A stretch of DNA of 64,000 nt from Tubulanus polymorphus (taxonomy: Eukaryota; Nemertea; Palaeonemertea; Tubulaniformes; Tubulanidae): positions 7,934,278 through 7,998,277 of the forward strand of contig NC_134030.1 in assembly GCF_964204645.1 (NCBI RefSeq), given 5' to 3'. This document shows, in pieces, positions 11,101-23,700 of this stretch; the first letter of the stretch is position 1, and each line of letters opens with the position of its first letter. Under the pieces are notes generated by a model. It saw only the letters and a program-made list of their open reading frames with translations, was not told the DNA's origin and did not search any database. The position numbers were made by a program, and so were the translations under genes.

Positions 11101-13176
11101 CCATGGAACATCACCCCAGTTGAGATTAAATTGGGCCCTCCATTCAATAGTTTACATACAATCAACATACTTTTCGAACAGGTTGATGGAATGCCAGCTC
11201 ATCGCATGTTTTCTGAAGGACACCTTCAATTGTTGTCAAAGCTGAAAAACGAAATATGGAAGGTTTGTAATGTTTTAAAGGCACACCAACATTCTGAAAA
11301 ATAAGTTAGATTGTCGCTCATTTCTCTTAATGGAGCTTACCTCCTTTTGATGGGGGTATAACCAATTCGAGCTCAGGGATTTCTAAAGAACAAGATCCAG
11401 TAATGACCATCTGGCGATCTAAGTCCTAGAAAACAAAAAGAAATACTTTCAATGACTGTCTATCCCTCTTATTATAACCCAAACTGAGTAGTTAAGCTAT
11501 CAGTCATTTAGATTTGTTTTGGTCGCATCAATCAAGGTTCGATTCATGGTGGTGGCAGGTGGAAGGTTGTCTGGCCACGAAAAAACCACGAACCTGCTAA
11601 AAAATGCTCTGACTGGCACTCAGTAGATTGGAAGGATGAAAAAAAATTATCCTATTCATTACTTATCCTACCCTTAATCCTTAACCTACCCCAGTTATTG
11701 TCAACTATTGTTCATTGCCAGGATTTATTCTATTCAACGTTAAGGCCATGTTTACCTACCTGTTTCTGTGTCACTTTGAGAGTTATCTCAACACCTTTCT
11801 CCTGAATCGTAGTCGCTGGTATCAGTTCTGTGTTCGTGTAATTGCACTCTTCACATTTGAATGAGGAAACGATAACATCACGGAAAAATGGAATTCGTGT
11901 AAGCAACATGCGAGTGATTCCCTGAAATACAGTACAAGTCTAGTCAAATCCAGATCAATTTAACCTACATTCTGATATAATCCAAATGATCTTAATAGTA
12001 CAATAATAGATATGAGTACATTAATGTAAGTAAGATATGATGTATGATCTACATTTCTCATAGACTGGTTTAATTTCATTGACCTCTAATGATGCAGATT
12101 GGAACTGGTGTTAAGGCCTAAATGTTTCTATTACTGATTACAAACTCAACCTATCAAACATTTACCACAATGAAGAACTTACTTGTTCATGACAGTTCAT
12201 GCAAAGACTTTCAATCTCAGAAATTTCCGGATCATCCGCAGAAAGATCTCTCAAAACTGGCGTCGAGTATTCCATCTTCTTACTGAAATAAGAACAACGT
12301 TATTTTAGAATCGCCAAGCTGATTGGGAGGTTGGGCCTTTAAATAAAAATTCATAGCTCAAATTTTTTCTCCAAGCCTAACACATTGGACAACAGTCTAT
12401 AGCCAATGGGCAATGTTCCCATACAACATCCAAGCATAAGCAAGCAGCTTCTTCAATCAAGGGGGAAGGGCCAAAGTGCACAAAAGGAGCATTTTCGCAA
12501 TGCCGGAAGCTTTGCAAAGTTTTAGAACGTAAGCAGGTGTTGGGCGATTCGACTTTATTCAAGGAAAAAAACCTTTAAAGAGCTTATAAACAGCGGATTT
12601 ATAGAACTGTCATCATTGGCACCGCGCTGTGTGAATAATCGACCGGAGTACCATCTCTCGGCAAATCTCACCTCAAACTCGCTTGCCGGTTTTGGAGAGG
12701 TGCCACTAATATAAATAAATTGAATTGATTTGATCAAAAAGGTCGCGTGCCAGTGCGAGTTTCGAACGAATCAATTCAATTTTAATGTATTCTCGTCGCT
12801 AAAAATTCAACGAACGTGACCGAAGGAGAGTAAACAAATAATTCAACACATGGTTATATTCAACTATAAAAGTGTAGAACCACAACGGAACGAGTGACGG
12901 ACCAAACGAGAAATTGAAAAATTTTTTTGAGAAGCAGCACGGCTTCGCCGGTACAATGAAGAATTCACTGAGTGCGGGGCCGCAAAAGCGTATGGCGACA
13001 GCCCAAATTCATTACGCCTAGCATTATGAATTGACTTTAAAAAGATCATCATTTGAAAGGCTTCGAAAAAACAACGATTCTTGACGAGGTCGGCGCAAAG
13101 AGTAAGCCAGGCCGCCAATGAGAACTCAGTCGAATTTATTCACTATTGCCGTAACTTACCTTGTCGTGATATGCAT
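8173..13176 (-). CDS. ZPR1: Zinc finger protein ZPR1, complete
   Basis: Exons in transcript order: 13176-13160, 12282-12183, 11921-11760, 11425-11341, 11241-11171, 10993-10907, 10822-10782, 10131-10050, 9963-9889, 9816-9750, 9636-9365, 9157-9065, 8990-8922 and 8319-8173. All junctions keep phase. The first spliced ATG gives MHITTSKKMEYS...; an internal ATG eight codons later (12275-12273, in AAGATGG) is an alternative. The product is about 447-455 residues (human ZPR1 459). It has two ZPR1 modules, each a C4 zinc finger followed by an A/B domain. Numbering from the second Met, finger 1 is C25/C28 (SLCMNC) and C54/C57 (CEEC); finger 2 is C240/C243 (CSSC) and C269/C272 (CDNC). Both modules have the DPSGNS/DDPAGNS motif. 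ZPR1 binds eEF1A and shuttles to the nucleus, linking growth signalling with translation and snRNP biology; that role is from the family. Confidence 0.93.
8629..8745. repeat. Fragment of a dispersed repeat (ggggccagtt type)
   Basis: The segment begins ggggccagttgcacagtt and continues with several gtcttaag/cttaagac-like words inside a ZPR1 intron. Nearly the same 18 bases start a segment at about 34449. The rest of the two segments is only loosely alike, so this is a diverged short interspersed repeat at best. Confidence 0.4.
10132..10781 (-). other. AT-AC intron with U12-type signals in ZPR1
   Basis: On the minus strand the intron opens with ATATCCTTTA at 10781-10772, matching the U12 AT-AC donor consensus. 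It ends in AC at 10133-10132, with TCCTTTACT at 10148-10140 as a branch element whose A lies about 10 bases from the end. Splicing there joins GAAAATCC to AAATGCTCC, restoring phase 2 and giving IENP-NAPQRD, the order expected for ZPR1. No GT-AG choice gives this protein. Length is 650 bases. Confidence 0.85.
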
Positions 13177-13400
13177 GTTGTATTTTTTCGTGTTTTAATC
13201 GCAGTAAATTCAGAAAGACTGAGACCTGCTGAAATCTCGCTCAAATCCAAACAAATGCTTGTAGAAAGGGTATTGTGGCGTTTAGCCTTAGCCGGTATCC
13301 GCCTAGACTGGTCATGATATGGACCAATGCGTCAAACGTCTTTGACTGCCTAAGTGCGGTGAACCAATCCTACCACAATATAATGTAATATGGCTACGAT
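13160..13400 (-). promoter_or_regulatory. ZPR1 first exon and probable promoter
   Basis: A good minus-strand donor (ACAAG|GTAAGTT) at 13160/13159 ends a leader exon with the first in-frame ATG at 13176, preceded by an in-frame TAA. Inverted CCAAT boxes (ccaat at 13322-13326 and 13365-13369 on the plus strand) lie 150-200 bases upstream, and no clear TATA box is seen. This resembles a TATA-less housekeeping promoter. The transcription start is not visible from sequence. Confidence 0.4.
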
Positions 13401-15620
13401 ATTTTAATTAACACATATTTTTACAATATGCCCGTACTATCTGGTGATATAAAAGGCAAGGCATTGAAAGTTTTTTAGTGAAGATGTCATCGGAAATTTC
13501 AATTTTGAGCGGGATTTATTTATGATTATTTGAACATGTTTCGAAAATTTTTTGAAAATGGCTCATAGAATTGAGTTGAAACGTTAAGCTACCAGATAGT
13601 TTTTCTTTTTATTGTGGGTTTTTGTCTACTATGTTTCGATTTCTTGAAATGCAATCTAACTTTGACCTTTATAAACGCAACAGTCAACCTGGGATTACAG
13701 TACGCGCGTTTCTCTTGTGACTTTTAGGTGGGCAGTTGTGATTAACAAATAAGACTTCAGTCGTAAATGTAAACGTTACGACTCAAATGTCAAAATAAAC
13801 ATCGATTTAATCCGCAAAAAGAATTATACGCAGTCAATCAAATAATGTACGCTAATTCTTTTTCTGAATAAAGTTTACAAACTTGACGGCGATCAAAGGA
13901 CCGTTTAAAACGTTTCATACGAGGGAAATTCTGGAAATCTTAAAACGCTTCAAAAGCTGAAGAACCTTTCGAATCAAGAGATCTACTCGTCGAAACGTTC
14001 GCTCGATTGTTACTTCGTTAATCTAGAATTTAATTCTCGATAGAAATGATGAACCTCGCTAACTCGGCGAATGGCTGCGGTCGTCTTTGACAAGCGAATT
14101 ATCAAACGAAAAGACTGCGCGATACGTAACTATAAAGTCGATAACGATAAAAAAATGTTACATCACAGTGCTTCTCAAATCAACTCAATTTTCCGCTTCA
14201 ATCTTACAGTTCATCGTCGCTAATCGTCAATGTGATATCAGGCATGATAGATTCAAAGTTCAAAGTTTATTTGCTCAATATTTTACAAAAAAATTGAGCA
14301 CAGGCAATATTCTATCATAGAATACGTACATATTACAAGGTGGAAAACAAGTAGTTTCGCGGGAGTTTATGTAGCCACATAAATTGATATAGATGTGATA
14401 CAATCACGTTTAAAAGAAATGCGTATACATGTATTTCCTTATCAAGAGGGAAAAAGAAATGAGAGGAGTAAAGAGGAATAACATGCAATGTCAGCCTAGC
14501 CCGTGACGAATTCGGAGGGGGGGAGGGTAGTATCACAGCTGTGGCAGTTGCCAAAGCAACAACGTGAGTTTCTAAATTCGATAGTTTTTTTTTACCGTTT
14601 CATTTTGCATCAAACCACGGAATGACAGCAGCCGTTAGTGGAAGACAAGACTTATCTGTGTAGTTTGGTTGTTTCTTTTCGTAAAATGACGTAACTGCGT
14701 TGAAGCGAATGCTGTAGCAACTAATCATAGTAAGTATCAGTATTTTCAATCAAAATTTCGAGTAACACTCCGATCACACGATGAGCTATTCTTCAACCTT
14801 TTCCGAAAATTAGAAGAATGCAGTTCTGGATGAATTAGTAATGTTGTTTTCCTGACAAGAAACATGAATTCTCGTCGTGGACAGTGCCTCGCTTCGTTAC
14901 ACTACGTCAACGACCGGGGGATGTGTTCAATTACCATAAACCATTATCAAGTTCATGCTAAAAATTTCCGCAACTACCACAACTTCGTATAATGCATGAT
15001 TCACGAATTCAAACGCTACGTTAGCCACGAACCGCAGCGTATTAAAAAATGAAATACACATTTTGTTATCACGAGTGAATCGCGAATCCATTATCCCGAG
15101 GCGCTCTCCAACCGCAAAACGGTTACAAAACATACTCACTCAACATCATTCCCCTCAGGTGGTGGAGCAAATATGACAAGAAAACCAATTCGTTTTAGCT
15201 TACGTTTTCTTTTTTTATTTCTTAATACTGTTCAAAATAAGCTTAGAATTCGGCGCTCAAGCTTAAAGCACGTAGAAATACACCATAAATCGTAAGCATT
15301 CCTGTCTACATTAATTTTTTAACGATAAATATTCTAGCTCAGAAAAATAAATCAATTCGTATAGATTTAAAATATTACTATTAAACTAAACAATGGCATT
15401 GAATTACCTGATATAAAAGCGCAAAAATGTGACTTCGCTTAATTTTCAACGTATCATGGCTCGGATATAGCTTTGCTTATAAAATAAATGATATGCATTG
15501 TGATAAGAAATTAATAGCTATTGTTCAAATGTCTACACCCAACTCGACTTGCAAATGGGCGTTCAAATGATAATGGATTTATAATGTAAAAATGAAATCT
15601 TAGTTCTTCCCCTTTATGAT
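13400..15620. other. Intergenic, ZPR1 promoter side to transgelin 3' end
   Basis: No exon with splice sites, phase and protein sense was found on either strand. A short G-rich run (ggaggggggga, 14513-14524) is the only compositional oddity. Any transgelin 3' UTR (minus strand) must lie in its right-hand end. Confidence 0.4.
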
Positions 15621-17703
15621 CTACTGTTTGTAGTTCTCAGTCGGAGCTGGGCCAATCGTCATCCCATTGAAACCGTTTCGTTGGCACTGTAGAAAACAAA
15701 TAAAATGAGTTAGACGTAGGTAATAGATGAGAAAAATTGATCGTTCATACTGAGTTTACCTCTGAACCTAACTGAAGAAGAGAATTCATTACTTGGGCCA
15801 TATTACGCCCGTCGTATAAATCCACAGTTTGGAACAAACCAGTTTTTGGAACGCCATAATATTCGATGGCCTTGAGAAAGTTGTTGATGTTTTCCATCTA
15901 AGAAAGAATGATAAAAATCAATCATTGGGATTTACTAAGGTCTACTTGATTTATGGGGCAGCATTTCGGTGAAATGTTTTCTAGTTATGAAAATCTCACT
16001 TTTGGAAAGAAACTGACCTTTTTGAAGGGCGCCTCCGACTCGTTGACTTTGATGTTGAATTTAGCCGCCTGTGGTGATAAGTTTGGTGTACCTTCGTATA
16101 TACGTTTAATCAGTCTGTAGATACAAACAGAAACAAATCGTTAGATTACATTTTTTCTATAAAGTTATATTCATTCTTTTGCCTATACTAGAAAACGTAC
16201 TTGACTAAGATCTGGCCGTTTTGAAGTTGGTTTTTCACCTCCGCCATTCCGGGTTGCAACTCAACACCAATGAGCTCTTTGATCCATGCAATTATCGACT
16301 TCTCGTGTTCAGGGTCGTATTTAGAAGCCATCTAGAATTATGAGGTGGAAAATGTTTAGCCTTTGCGTTTTTGGTGCCGAGGATTTTCATGTATTTATAA
16401 AAACGAGTGAAACACATTCAAATGCACATTTTTGAATATGAATGGTTATTCATCATTGACACATGCTACATCTAACGTTGGAAGGAGAGAATAAAAAGTA
16501 ATTTTCGTTTTTAGGGTCTTGAGAGAAATGTTCTGTGTTCCATAGAATGTACTAGTAAAGGTCAGTCGCTCGCGGTAGTATCTCGTTATGGCTCAATGCA
16601 CTCACAGCTAAAGCTCGCAGACGAGACTGGCTTTGTGAGACAAAAATCAGAGCATTGTTTACCATATTCTCCGTTCTCCGGACGTTAGAGTAGCATAAAC
16701 CATTAGTAATGGACAATTAGACTCGGTGGCTCTCGAGAACCCTTGCCATACCGTAAGGGCCATTTGCGGCGGCCAATGTCAAGGCCGACGATAAATAACT
16801 ACCCATTACAGAAAGCAGCCTGCTTAATAAAATACACCGCTTGTGGTAACTACTATTTATAGATAACGAACGTCGTTAAAAAAATTGCGTGTGAATCGTT
16901 TCCATACACGAATGAAGCTAAGTTGTTGATTGCGAGGTATTTGAATCGGTTTAAACATCCATGGACGTTGTTTCAACATGTGGAATGTTCACGCGCGTCC
17001 AGTGTGATTTTCGCTGGCAGCTGAACTCAGTCGATACCATCACGCATTGCACGGATTTGGGATCCGTCAGCTGCTCTGAGTTCGACACACATTTCAATTA
17101 TTTTGTCGAAGAATTCGTGCTTTATTAGATAAGACGTGATTTGAAAGAACACTCAATTACCCGGTGCTTTTCTTCACCTAAAACACGAACAAGTTTCTAC
17201 GTATGTCCCGTAATGAGCATGTTGGCACGTATTCGTTATGCATGTAATTATGTTTATGTGAAACAGAATTAACTTTCGAATTTCGTTTTATCGACATCAG
17301 TTCTAATGATCATTTCCAATTACTTTGTAAATAATTACACATTTATCATTAAAAGACGAAAATGAAAATCAGACTAAACACTTACCCGACCATGTAAGGC
17401 ATGGTCCATGCCAAAGTTGACCGTAGAGGTACGTGCCGTCGGGTCCATATTTATTTATTGAATATATGCAATCGTTTTTTAGACGAAAATGGCATCGGCG
17501 CCTTTGCAAAGTAAGTCCAAACGGTGGAGATCCGAAACCTCGAATGTCGAGAGGTAGAGCGATGCTTTAGTTTATTTTTAGCTCGTTATGTTTGCTATGT
17601 GTTGTGATGAGGCGTTGGCGTATATAAAATGCTGACTTACCAGTCCCTGTAAAGCTTGGTCCATGCCAAAATTGGCCGTCGCCGTGCGTTTCGGGTCGGT
17701 CAT
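15621..17703 (-). CDS. Transgelin/calponin-like single CH-domain protein
   Basis: Exons in transcript order: alternative first exon 17703-17641 or 17448-17386, then 16331-16201, 16114-16018, 15897-15760 and 15686-15621 (stop TAG 15623-15621). Phases agree. The shared part begins MASKYDPEHEKSIIAWIKEL and contains a complete CH domain: NGQILVKLIKRIYEG, then NNFLKAIEYYGVPKTGLFQT and DLYDGRNMAQVMNSLL, closely matching transgelin/Mp20. The protein is about 164 residues with either first exon. Transgelins bundle actin in muscle and other contractile cells. The last exon (CQRNGFNGMTIGPAPTENYK) ends before the calponin-like repeat that most transgelins carry, so this is a short CH-only form unless an unseen alternative 3' exon exists. 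A unique gene symbol is not justified because several CH paralogues are usual in these animals. Confidence 0.9.
17386..17448 (-). CDS. Alternative first exon B of the transgelin-like gene
   Basis: ATG at 17448-17446 opens 21 codons, MDPTARTSTVNFGMDHALHG plus one, ending in phase 0 at CGG|GTAAGTG. Length, phase and the NFGMD-ALxG core equal those of exon A, so the two arose by local exon duplication. Each has its own ATG, so they should be mutually exclusive. Confidence 0.8.
17600..17640 (-). promoter_or_regulatory. Possible TATA element upstream of first exon B
   Basis: The minus strand reads GCATTTTATATACGCC across about 17610-17625, some 170 bases upstream of the exon B start codon and just inside the intron after exon A. 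It could serve a separate promoter for exon B. A motif this short is weak evidence. Confidence 0.3.
17641..17703 (-). CDS. Alternative first exon A of the transgelin-like gene
   Basis: ATG at 17703-17701 opens 21 codons, MTDPKRTATANFGMDQALQG plus one, ending in phase 0 at CTG|GTAAGTC. It aligns without gaps to first exon B and splices to the same acceptor at 16331. It lies 5' of exon B and so must have its own promoter. Confidence 0.8.
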
Positions 17704-20700
17704 GTTGTTCAAAAATATGCGCGTCGATGCGACGACAAAACGACGATGAGACTGTGGGTTTATCTTCGCGAAATGAAACTAATGACGTTCTATTCTAAAG
17801 ATCTATTTTAGCTGAATTGTGTGGGTTGGTTTGATAAGTGTTCATCTACTTGATAGACGTTTAAGATCGACGCTTTTTTGATATGAACCAGACACGAAGT
17901 AAGAGGCTGTGAATGCGGCGCTTACAAGTATCTAAACTACGCATTTTCTAGCTTGACCTCTAGGACCCGTTTAAATATATGTATTCTACGATCAACTAGC
18001 ACTTTTGATAATAGTTATCACCATAAGATATAGTGTGCAAATAGCGAAAAGAAATAGAACTAATCTACATCCTGGAATACCCTTCGGGAACATGCAAGTA
18101 TCAATATTTTGTTTGTGCGTCGATGTTGCGGAAATTACCGTATGAATTCCGATACATACAGACTACCGTTTTGTAAACCGGGGTTTTGTATATACTCGAG
18201 CAAAAAACCAACGATTTCACGCATAATAAAAAAGATGTGGACGCCAAGCTCACGAATTGTAGCCCCGCCTAACGTGGATCTTTTTTCGAGATATCGAAAA
18301 TGCAATGGACGCTTTTTTCTGGTGCTAGCCATGCATCATTATTGCGAAATTCATATTCAGGTTTTGTGGAGCGAAGCAAGCACCTCGATTTGTTAAGTCA
18401 GTCTCACTGCTTTTGGTACCTTAGTAAAAAAGCTATGTTTACAAAAGCTCGCTGTTCAAGGTGTATTTTGTTCTCGCCTTATCTTCTTTCTCAATCTACA
18501 TGCCTTGTTTCATCGTTTATCCGCGATGTGTGTATCTATCTTAGTCTGAGAATGAAGTTGTAACAATATTTTAGGGTTTGTCGGTACAAGAAAATAGCCG
18601 CCACATTCATTGTATGCGGACATTGACCTGAAAATTGTTAAACATATTAATTTGATGCAAACAAATTATCATTAACTTTTTTTGGAACGATTTTTCAAAC
18701 TTTGTTTTCTTTTTAAGCCCGGCTTATCTTTCATAATTTTTGCATTCGTTTTTGAGTAGCTTCAGACGTGTTTTTTGTCTTGAGTGTAGGTTTGGGAATT
18801 TTATTTATCGAATGTTTGAAAAGTCCAGTGAATCACAAATAACAGCAAACTATCACCTGAGACTTAGTGGTCAGTGTAGAAGCAAATGAATCTAAGATTT
18901 AATCACCAGTAAAAGCAGGTGAATCGCTAGGTGGTAGTAGATCGGAGTTGTATCCTCTTCGTACATAAATCCCAGTGGGTTATCGCCGCAATGGGTGTTC
19001 TCAGCAAGTTCCCCGCTCAACCCTCGCCGGGATATCGGCAAGAAAACATTCCACGTTTCCATTCCTTATAGGCGTTAAATGTCTGCAACCACTAGCCAGA
19101 GTTATATTTAGACTCGTTCCTGACTGTTTGAAAAGTAAAAAAAAAATGAATCGCTTGCTTCGTGTTTTCCTTTTCGCTGTTGTTACAGTGTAGATCACTG
19201 CAATTTCTGTTAGTTAGAAGTAGACATTATCATTGTTTGCTATTGCGGTAACTGAGAAAATTAGAAATGGTGCGAAATCGCCGATTATTACCTTTGCAGT
19301 CAAGTTAAATTGCAATAAATTGCGTTTTGATTCTTTTAACTTATCAAACATTGTCGCGATACGCGCAGTTTGAAATAACACCGATAGAACGAATGACATT
19401 TTGATTAATGCGCAAACGCGATCACGATCTGCTTTTGCTCGGCGACACAGTCGACGGTTTACGATGACTAAGTCGGCCAGTTTGTTGTTAACGTGGCTAC
19501 ATGGTTCAGCGGTCTCAAATGTTCCTTAATAAGTACATATTTTTGAAAAATGATGGATATAATCATCGTTCTTCCACTGATATACATGACGTATTCGGTA
19601 CGTAATTCGATAAAGATAGAAAAAAATATAGAATCCGAAATGTGCCTTGAAAATGTATTAGTTGAACACTACAACTCGAGATTTTAACCATATCCAACTT
19701 TAAGAATTTTTCGCTGATCTATTCGCATATTCCATCTACCGACAAAACCGTGCGTTAGCATTAATGATATAATCTCGTCGACATGATCGATCTAGGTATC
19801 AAAAAGGCATTAAGAATTCATTAGGAATTATTAAGTTATTTGACGGGGAGTGCCCTAGAAGCGCGGGCACCTTCGCACCCGACCGGTGTAATAGAGAAAA
19901 ATGCATACATTCCACCGATCCGATTACGAAGTTTCATCGAATTCAATCGAGACACGAGAACTCGCTGTGAGGCATCAATATTTTAATACGGTTAGTTATA
20001 TCAGGAAATAGCTTATCCCAGGGCCATCGCGTCTTAAATCAACAACTGTAGAGTAAATGACAGAGATTTTATATTATTCCGTACACAACACATACGTTAC
20101 GGACAAGCAGATTCAGGGGACGTATGTGTATGTATGTATGTAGGTATGTTTACGTACAATACTTGAAAGGCAATTTTCGCCCTGTCACAAACACACAGGC
20201 AAATCTTACATGTCACTATCGTACATATAGTAGCAGTGTCTGGTAAAAGGATTACCAGGGGTGGGCCCAGGATTTCTCGAAGAAATGAAGGATTTAACGA
20301 TATACATGTTTATCTCTTTATCTCTGTTTATTTCGTTCTACCTAGCTGAAAGGACATGTCAAAAGATCATCATTGATCCGATGCATAACATTTCTGAGTC
20401 GATATTTTGCTCCCCACGATGACATATTTTTCAACTAAACCTATTTGAACTTCAGATTGGAATTTAGCCAGTAACCAGTGGAATCGGGCAGAATACATCT
20501 TCGCCCGTCATTCGAACTCACCGTTCCCCGAAGCAATGACCTCGCGACTCACTAGAGTCGTTACCAGACGACCGAATCACATCGATTGTAACAAACGACA
20601 TTAGGCTTCCGTTTCCGGTTAAATGGACCAATCAGCACACACTTTAGTGGACTAGAAAGTATTTTCGCAACTTGACAAAATTTTTTTGCATCTTATATGA

Positions 20701-23700
20701 CGTCATGTGCAGGGGCTGTTGGAAGCGAGTTCGGGAGCGATACTGGACCCATGGCAAGTGAGGATGGGCAGAATAGGGTAATCTGAAATAGCCATCCCTT
20801 CATTATGTATCTGATGAATGATTTGTATACGTTTTATTACAATTTTTCAGAAAAATAAAGTTATCTATATCTATCTCTACCTCCCTTCCCTTATGTGTGA
20901 GCCTGACTACGATTAGAAAAAAAAACACTGTATGTCTATACGAAGCAACAAATTATTGACGATAATGATGAATGCATCCGACCAGACGTTATACTCGTTC
21001 GGCGCGATTGGATTACACTTTTTACATCAGTTCTACACACAGATAATGACTAACGTCGCGAGGCAAATCTATCTTAAAGCGCGCCAAGACGCTTGGTCGA
21101 CAATGGGATGATGATGTGTCGTGTCGTTTAATGACTGTTTACTTTCGTGAAGGACGTGATTAGTCAACAAATTGTTCAGATTGACGCCTGCGAATATAAT
21201 TGATTGCAGATTCATCTTTATATCGGAACGCTTAACGTCAGTACATTGGCTGTATCTGCGAGAACCAGATATTCAGTAACCAAATGAAATTCAATTTAAC
21301 GGTTTTCGGTACGCGACATTCTTAACGGGGTGTGTATAGGAACTATGTGGCTTCCACCGCTGTAAAATTCAAAACGACAGGGCGGATGAATTCGGTATTC
21401 AATGTCAAACAATGACGGTGAATGAGTCGGGTTCCCTATAACGGCACTGAAAAGCTCAATCCACTCGGAAGAGCTTTTAGGCGTGTGAGATTATGAAAAC
21501 GAATGCGCACCAAAGCCATAGCATAAGTCGCTTTTGCATTGGCAGCAGAGGAGGCTTTCCGATATAAGCTCCTAGATTAAAACGAAAAGTTCGAGTTCCG
21601 TGAAAGGATTACATTTAAAGATGTCGTATCCGTCCATCTTTGAAAGTCTTGATTACCATGGCCTCGTACGATCCGCAAGTCTAAACGCCCGGTGATGATC
21701 TTCCCCACGCAGTCTCAGAATAAAAATCGTGACATCCAATTAAGAATTGAAAAATCTTCTTTTTAGGAAATCATCTTTTAGAATATTAATTCCAAGAAGC
21801 GAATAACGCTTAAAGGTTTCTTATTTATATCGATATCAGGGAGTGAACACGGGCTGAACTGTGTTAGTCCTTTTCATCGATTTCAGTCCAGTTCTAACAC
21901 ATTATTTGCTATCAATAAAGTAAATGTGACAACTTCCATAAAAACAGAATTGCCTCCCATCATAAATTTAGTCGACCCTCTTGTGAAAATTAGAAAATAC
22001 TTTATTGAAAAACAGCATGAAAATATTCTAAATAATTTATTAAGTGCAAATCACTTGGTGCAAACTACATTCTATGGCAAGTAGTGTTGTCAAATATCCA
22101 ATAATATTGCGAGACCGAGAGCGTCAGAATTCTGTTGATTTCAAATAATGGCACGTCGATATTTAAGGCCGGCGTGTATACACCATCATGGTTTCCGAAC
22201 GCGGACGAAATGGAAAATGTGCGGTGTCCCCGAAGAATGGACATAAACCTACTTGAAACAAGAACCCAGGTGCGCTTGTCAGATGTAAGAAATAAAATTT
22301 CACGAAAGATAATGAAAATGACCGAACGAAATTGTATTTTCGTGTCCGCACGATTTGCGCTCTTGAGAGCGATCTAGCATTAGCTTTCCTGCACTCTCGT
22401 CAGTACACGCGTTTATCGTATGAAGAACTTAAGACTCGTCGAGGTAAAGAGACGACGAACCTAGCGCGATTCTTGGTGTTGAGTCGTCTTGCTCTTGTCG
22501 TTTGTGTGGATCGGTTACATCTAACCGGCAAGAAAAATTAAGGAATATTCCCTTTGAAAATATGTGGAAAGATAAGGAATATGAATCCGTATGATTTTTG
22601 TTTTTGTCTTATAAATGGGGATGCAGGAATTTGACATTTGAACAAATTAAAAGGAAAAATAAGAGAATTTCCCATTCCCATATTTGCATAGTATATAATG
22701 ATGAATGTAGCGCAATAGTCTGATACGTGAAATAGAATGTTCCAATGTTGCAGCACTATAAAATTCGAGACACGCCTTCGTGAAAGCATTTAGTCAACGC
22801 AGAGATGAACAAGACTAAGCAATTGGAATCGTCACACGGCAACACGATAACGAATCGATGCACTTCGATTTATTCCCATGTTGATGGGTCACCGTCTCCA
22901 GGGTCGCAAGGTCGCCGCGCCCGGAAGTACGGTCACGTTACAAAGTCTACCGCGGATACATCAATGCACTCTGACAATCAAGTCAACAAAATCGATGGAA
23001 ACCTTAACATTTCAACTTCTGAAAGACCCCGCATCTGCGCGGCAATTCACTAATCAAAAGATTTCAGAAGGAATTTACCCGATAATTTTAGTGCTTCCAA
23101 TGCACGTGAGTAGTAGCCCCATTGCGAGTTGACATAATTCATCGAGAGCCGATTCATAGCTGTCGGATCTTTTGCGGCGATTTTTCACGACGACTCGGAG
23201 ACTCGGTTTTATGTCCGGAAAAGAAAGTCGAAATTGTCTTGTAACGCGTAATAAAATATGGAAAGATGGATATCTGCGTAAAATAATAGAATATGACGTC
23301 TGCGACTTGTCAAGCTAATGAAGATCTATCGTGATTTTGCTGATTATATTGAATTAGTTTGACCAAGGGTAATCCAATGGCTTCGAGCATTGATCATACT
23401 ACAAATAATTCAATTTCGGATCATACAAATTGCGCTACGCTCGTTCACCGCCCCATGTTCTATGGAGATAATTAGTGCAGCCGATACGAATGTATATGTT
23501 AAACAGAATATCTGAACGGAAATATCATTACCGCTGATTTTGTTTATTGTTCGACAGACTCGGTGAAATTCGACCGTTGATTTGACATCCTTGAGAATTT
23601 CTTGATCATACAGGCCCATCTATTTCTCGACTTGTCTTTGTTAAGAGTTTATATGGCAATTAAGACGAATATATTTACGAGTACGATGGCAAAACTATTG

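Noticed and set aside
11530-11640. SINE-like segment in a ZPR1 intron (ggttcgattcatgg)
   Set aside because: No second copy, poly-A/terminator or duplication was seen in the window.
17666-17675. CCAAAATTGG, a perfect CArG box, in the transgelin-like gene
   Set aside because: It lies inside the coding part of first exon A (NFG region) and is not kept in exon B; SRF control is known for vertebrate transgelin, but one coding-region match is not evidence.
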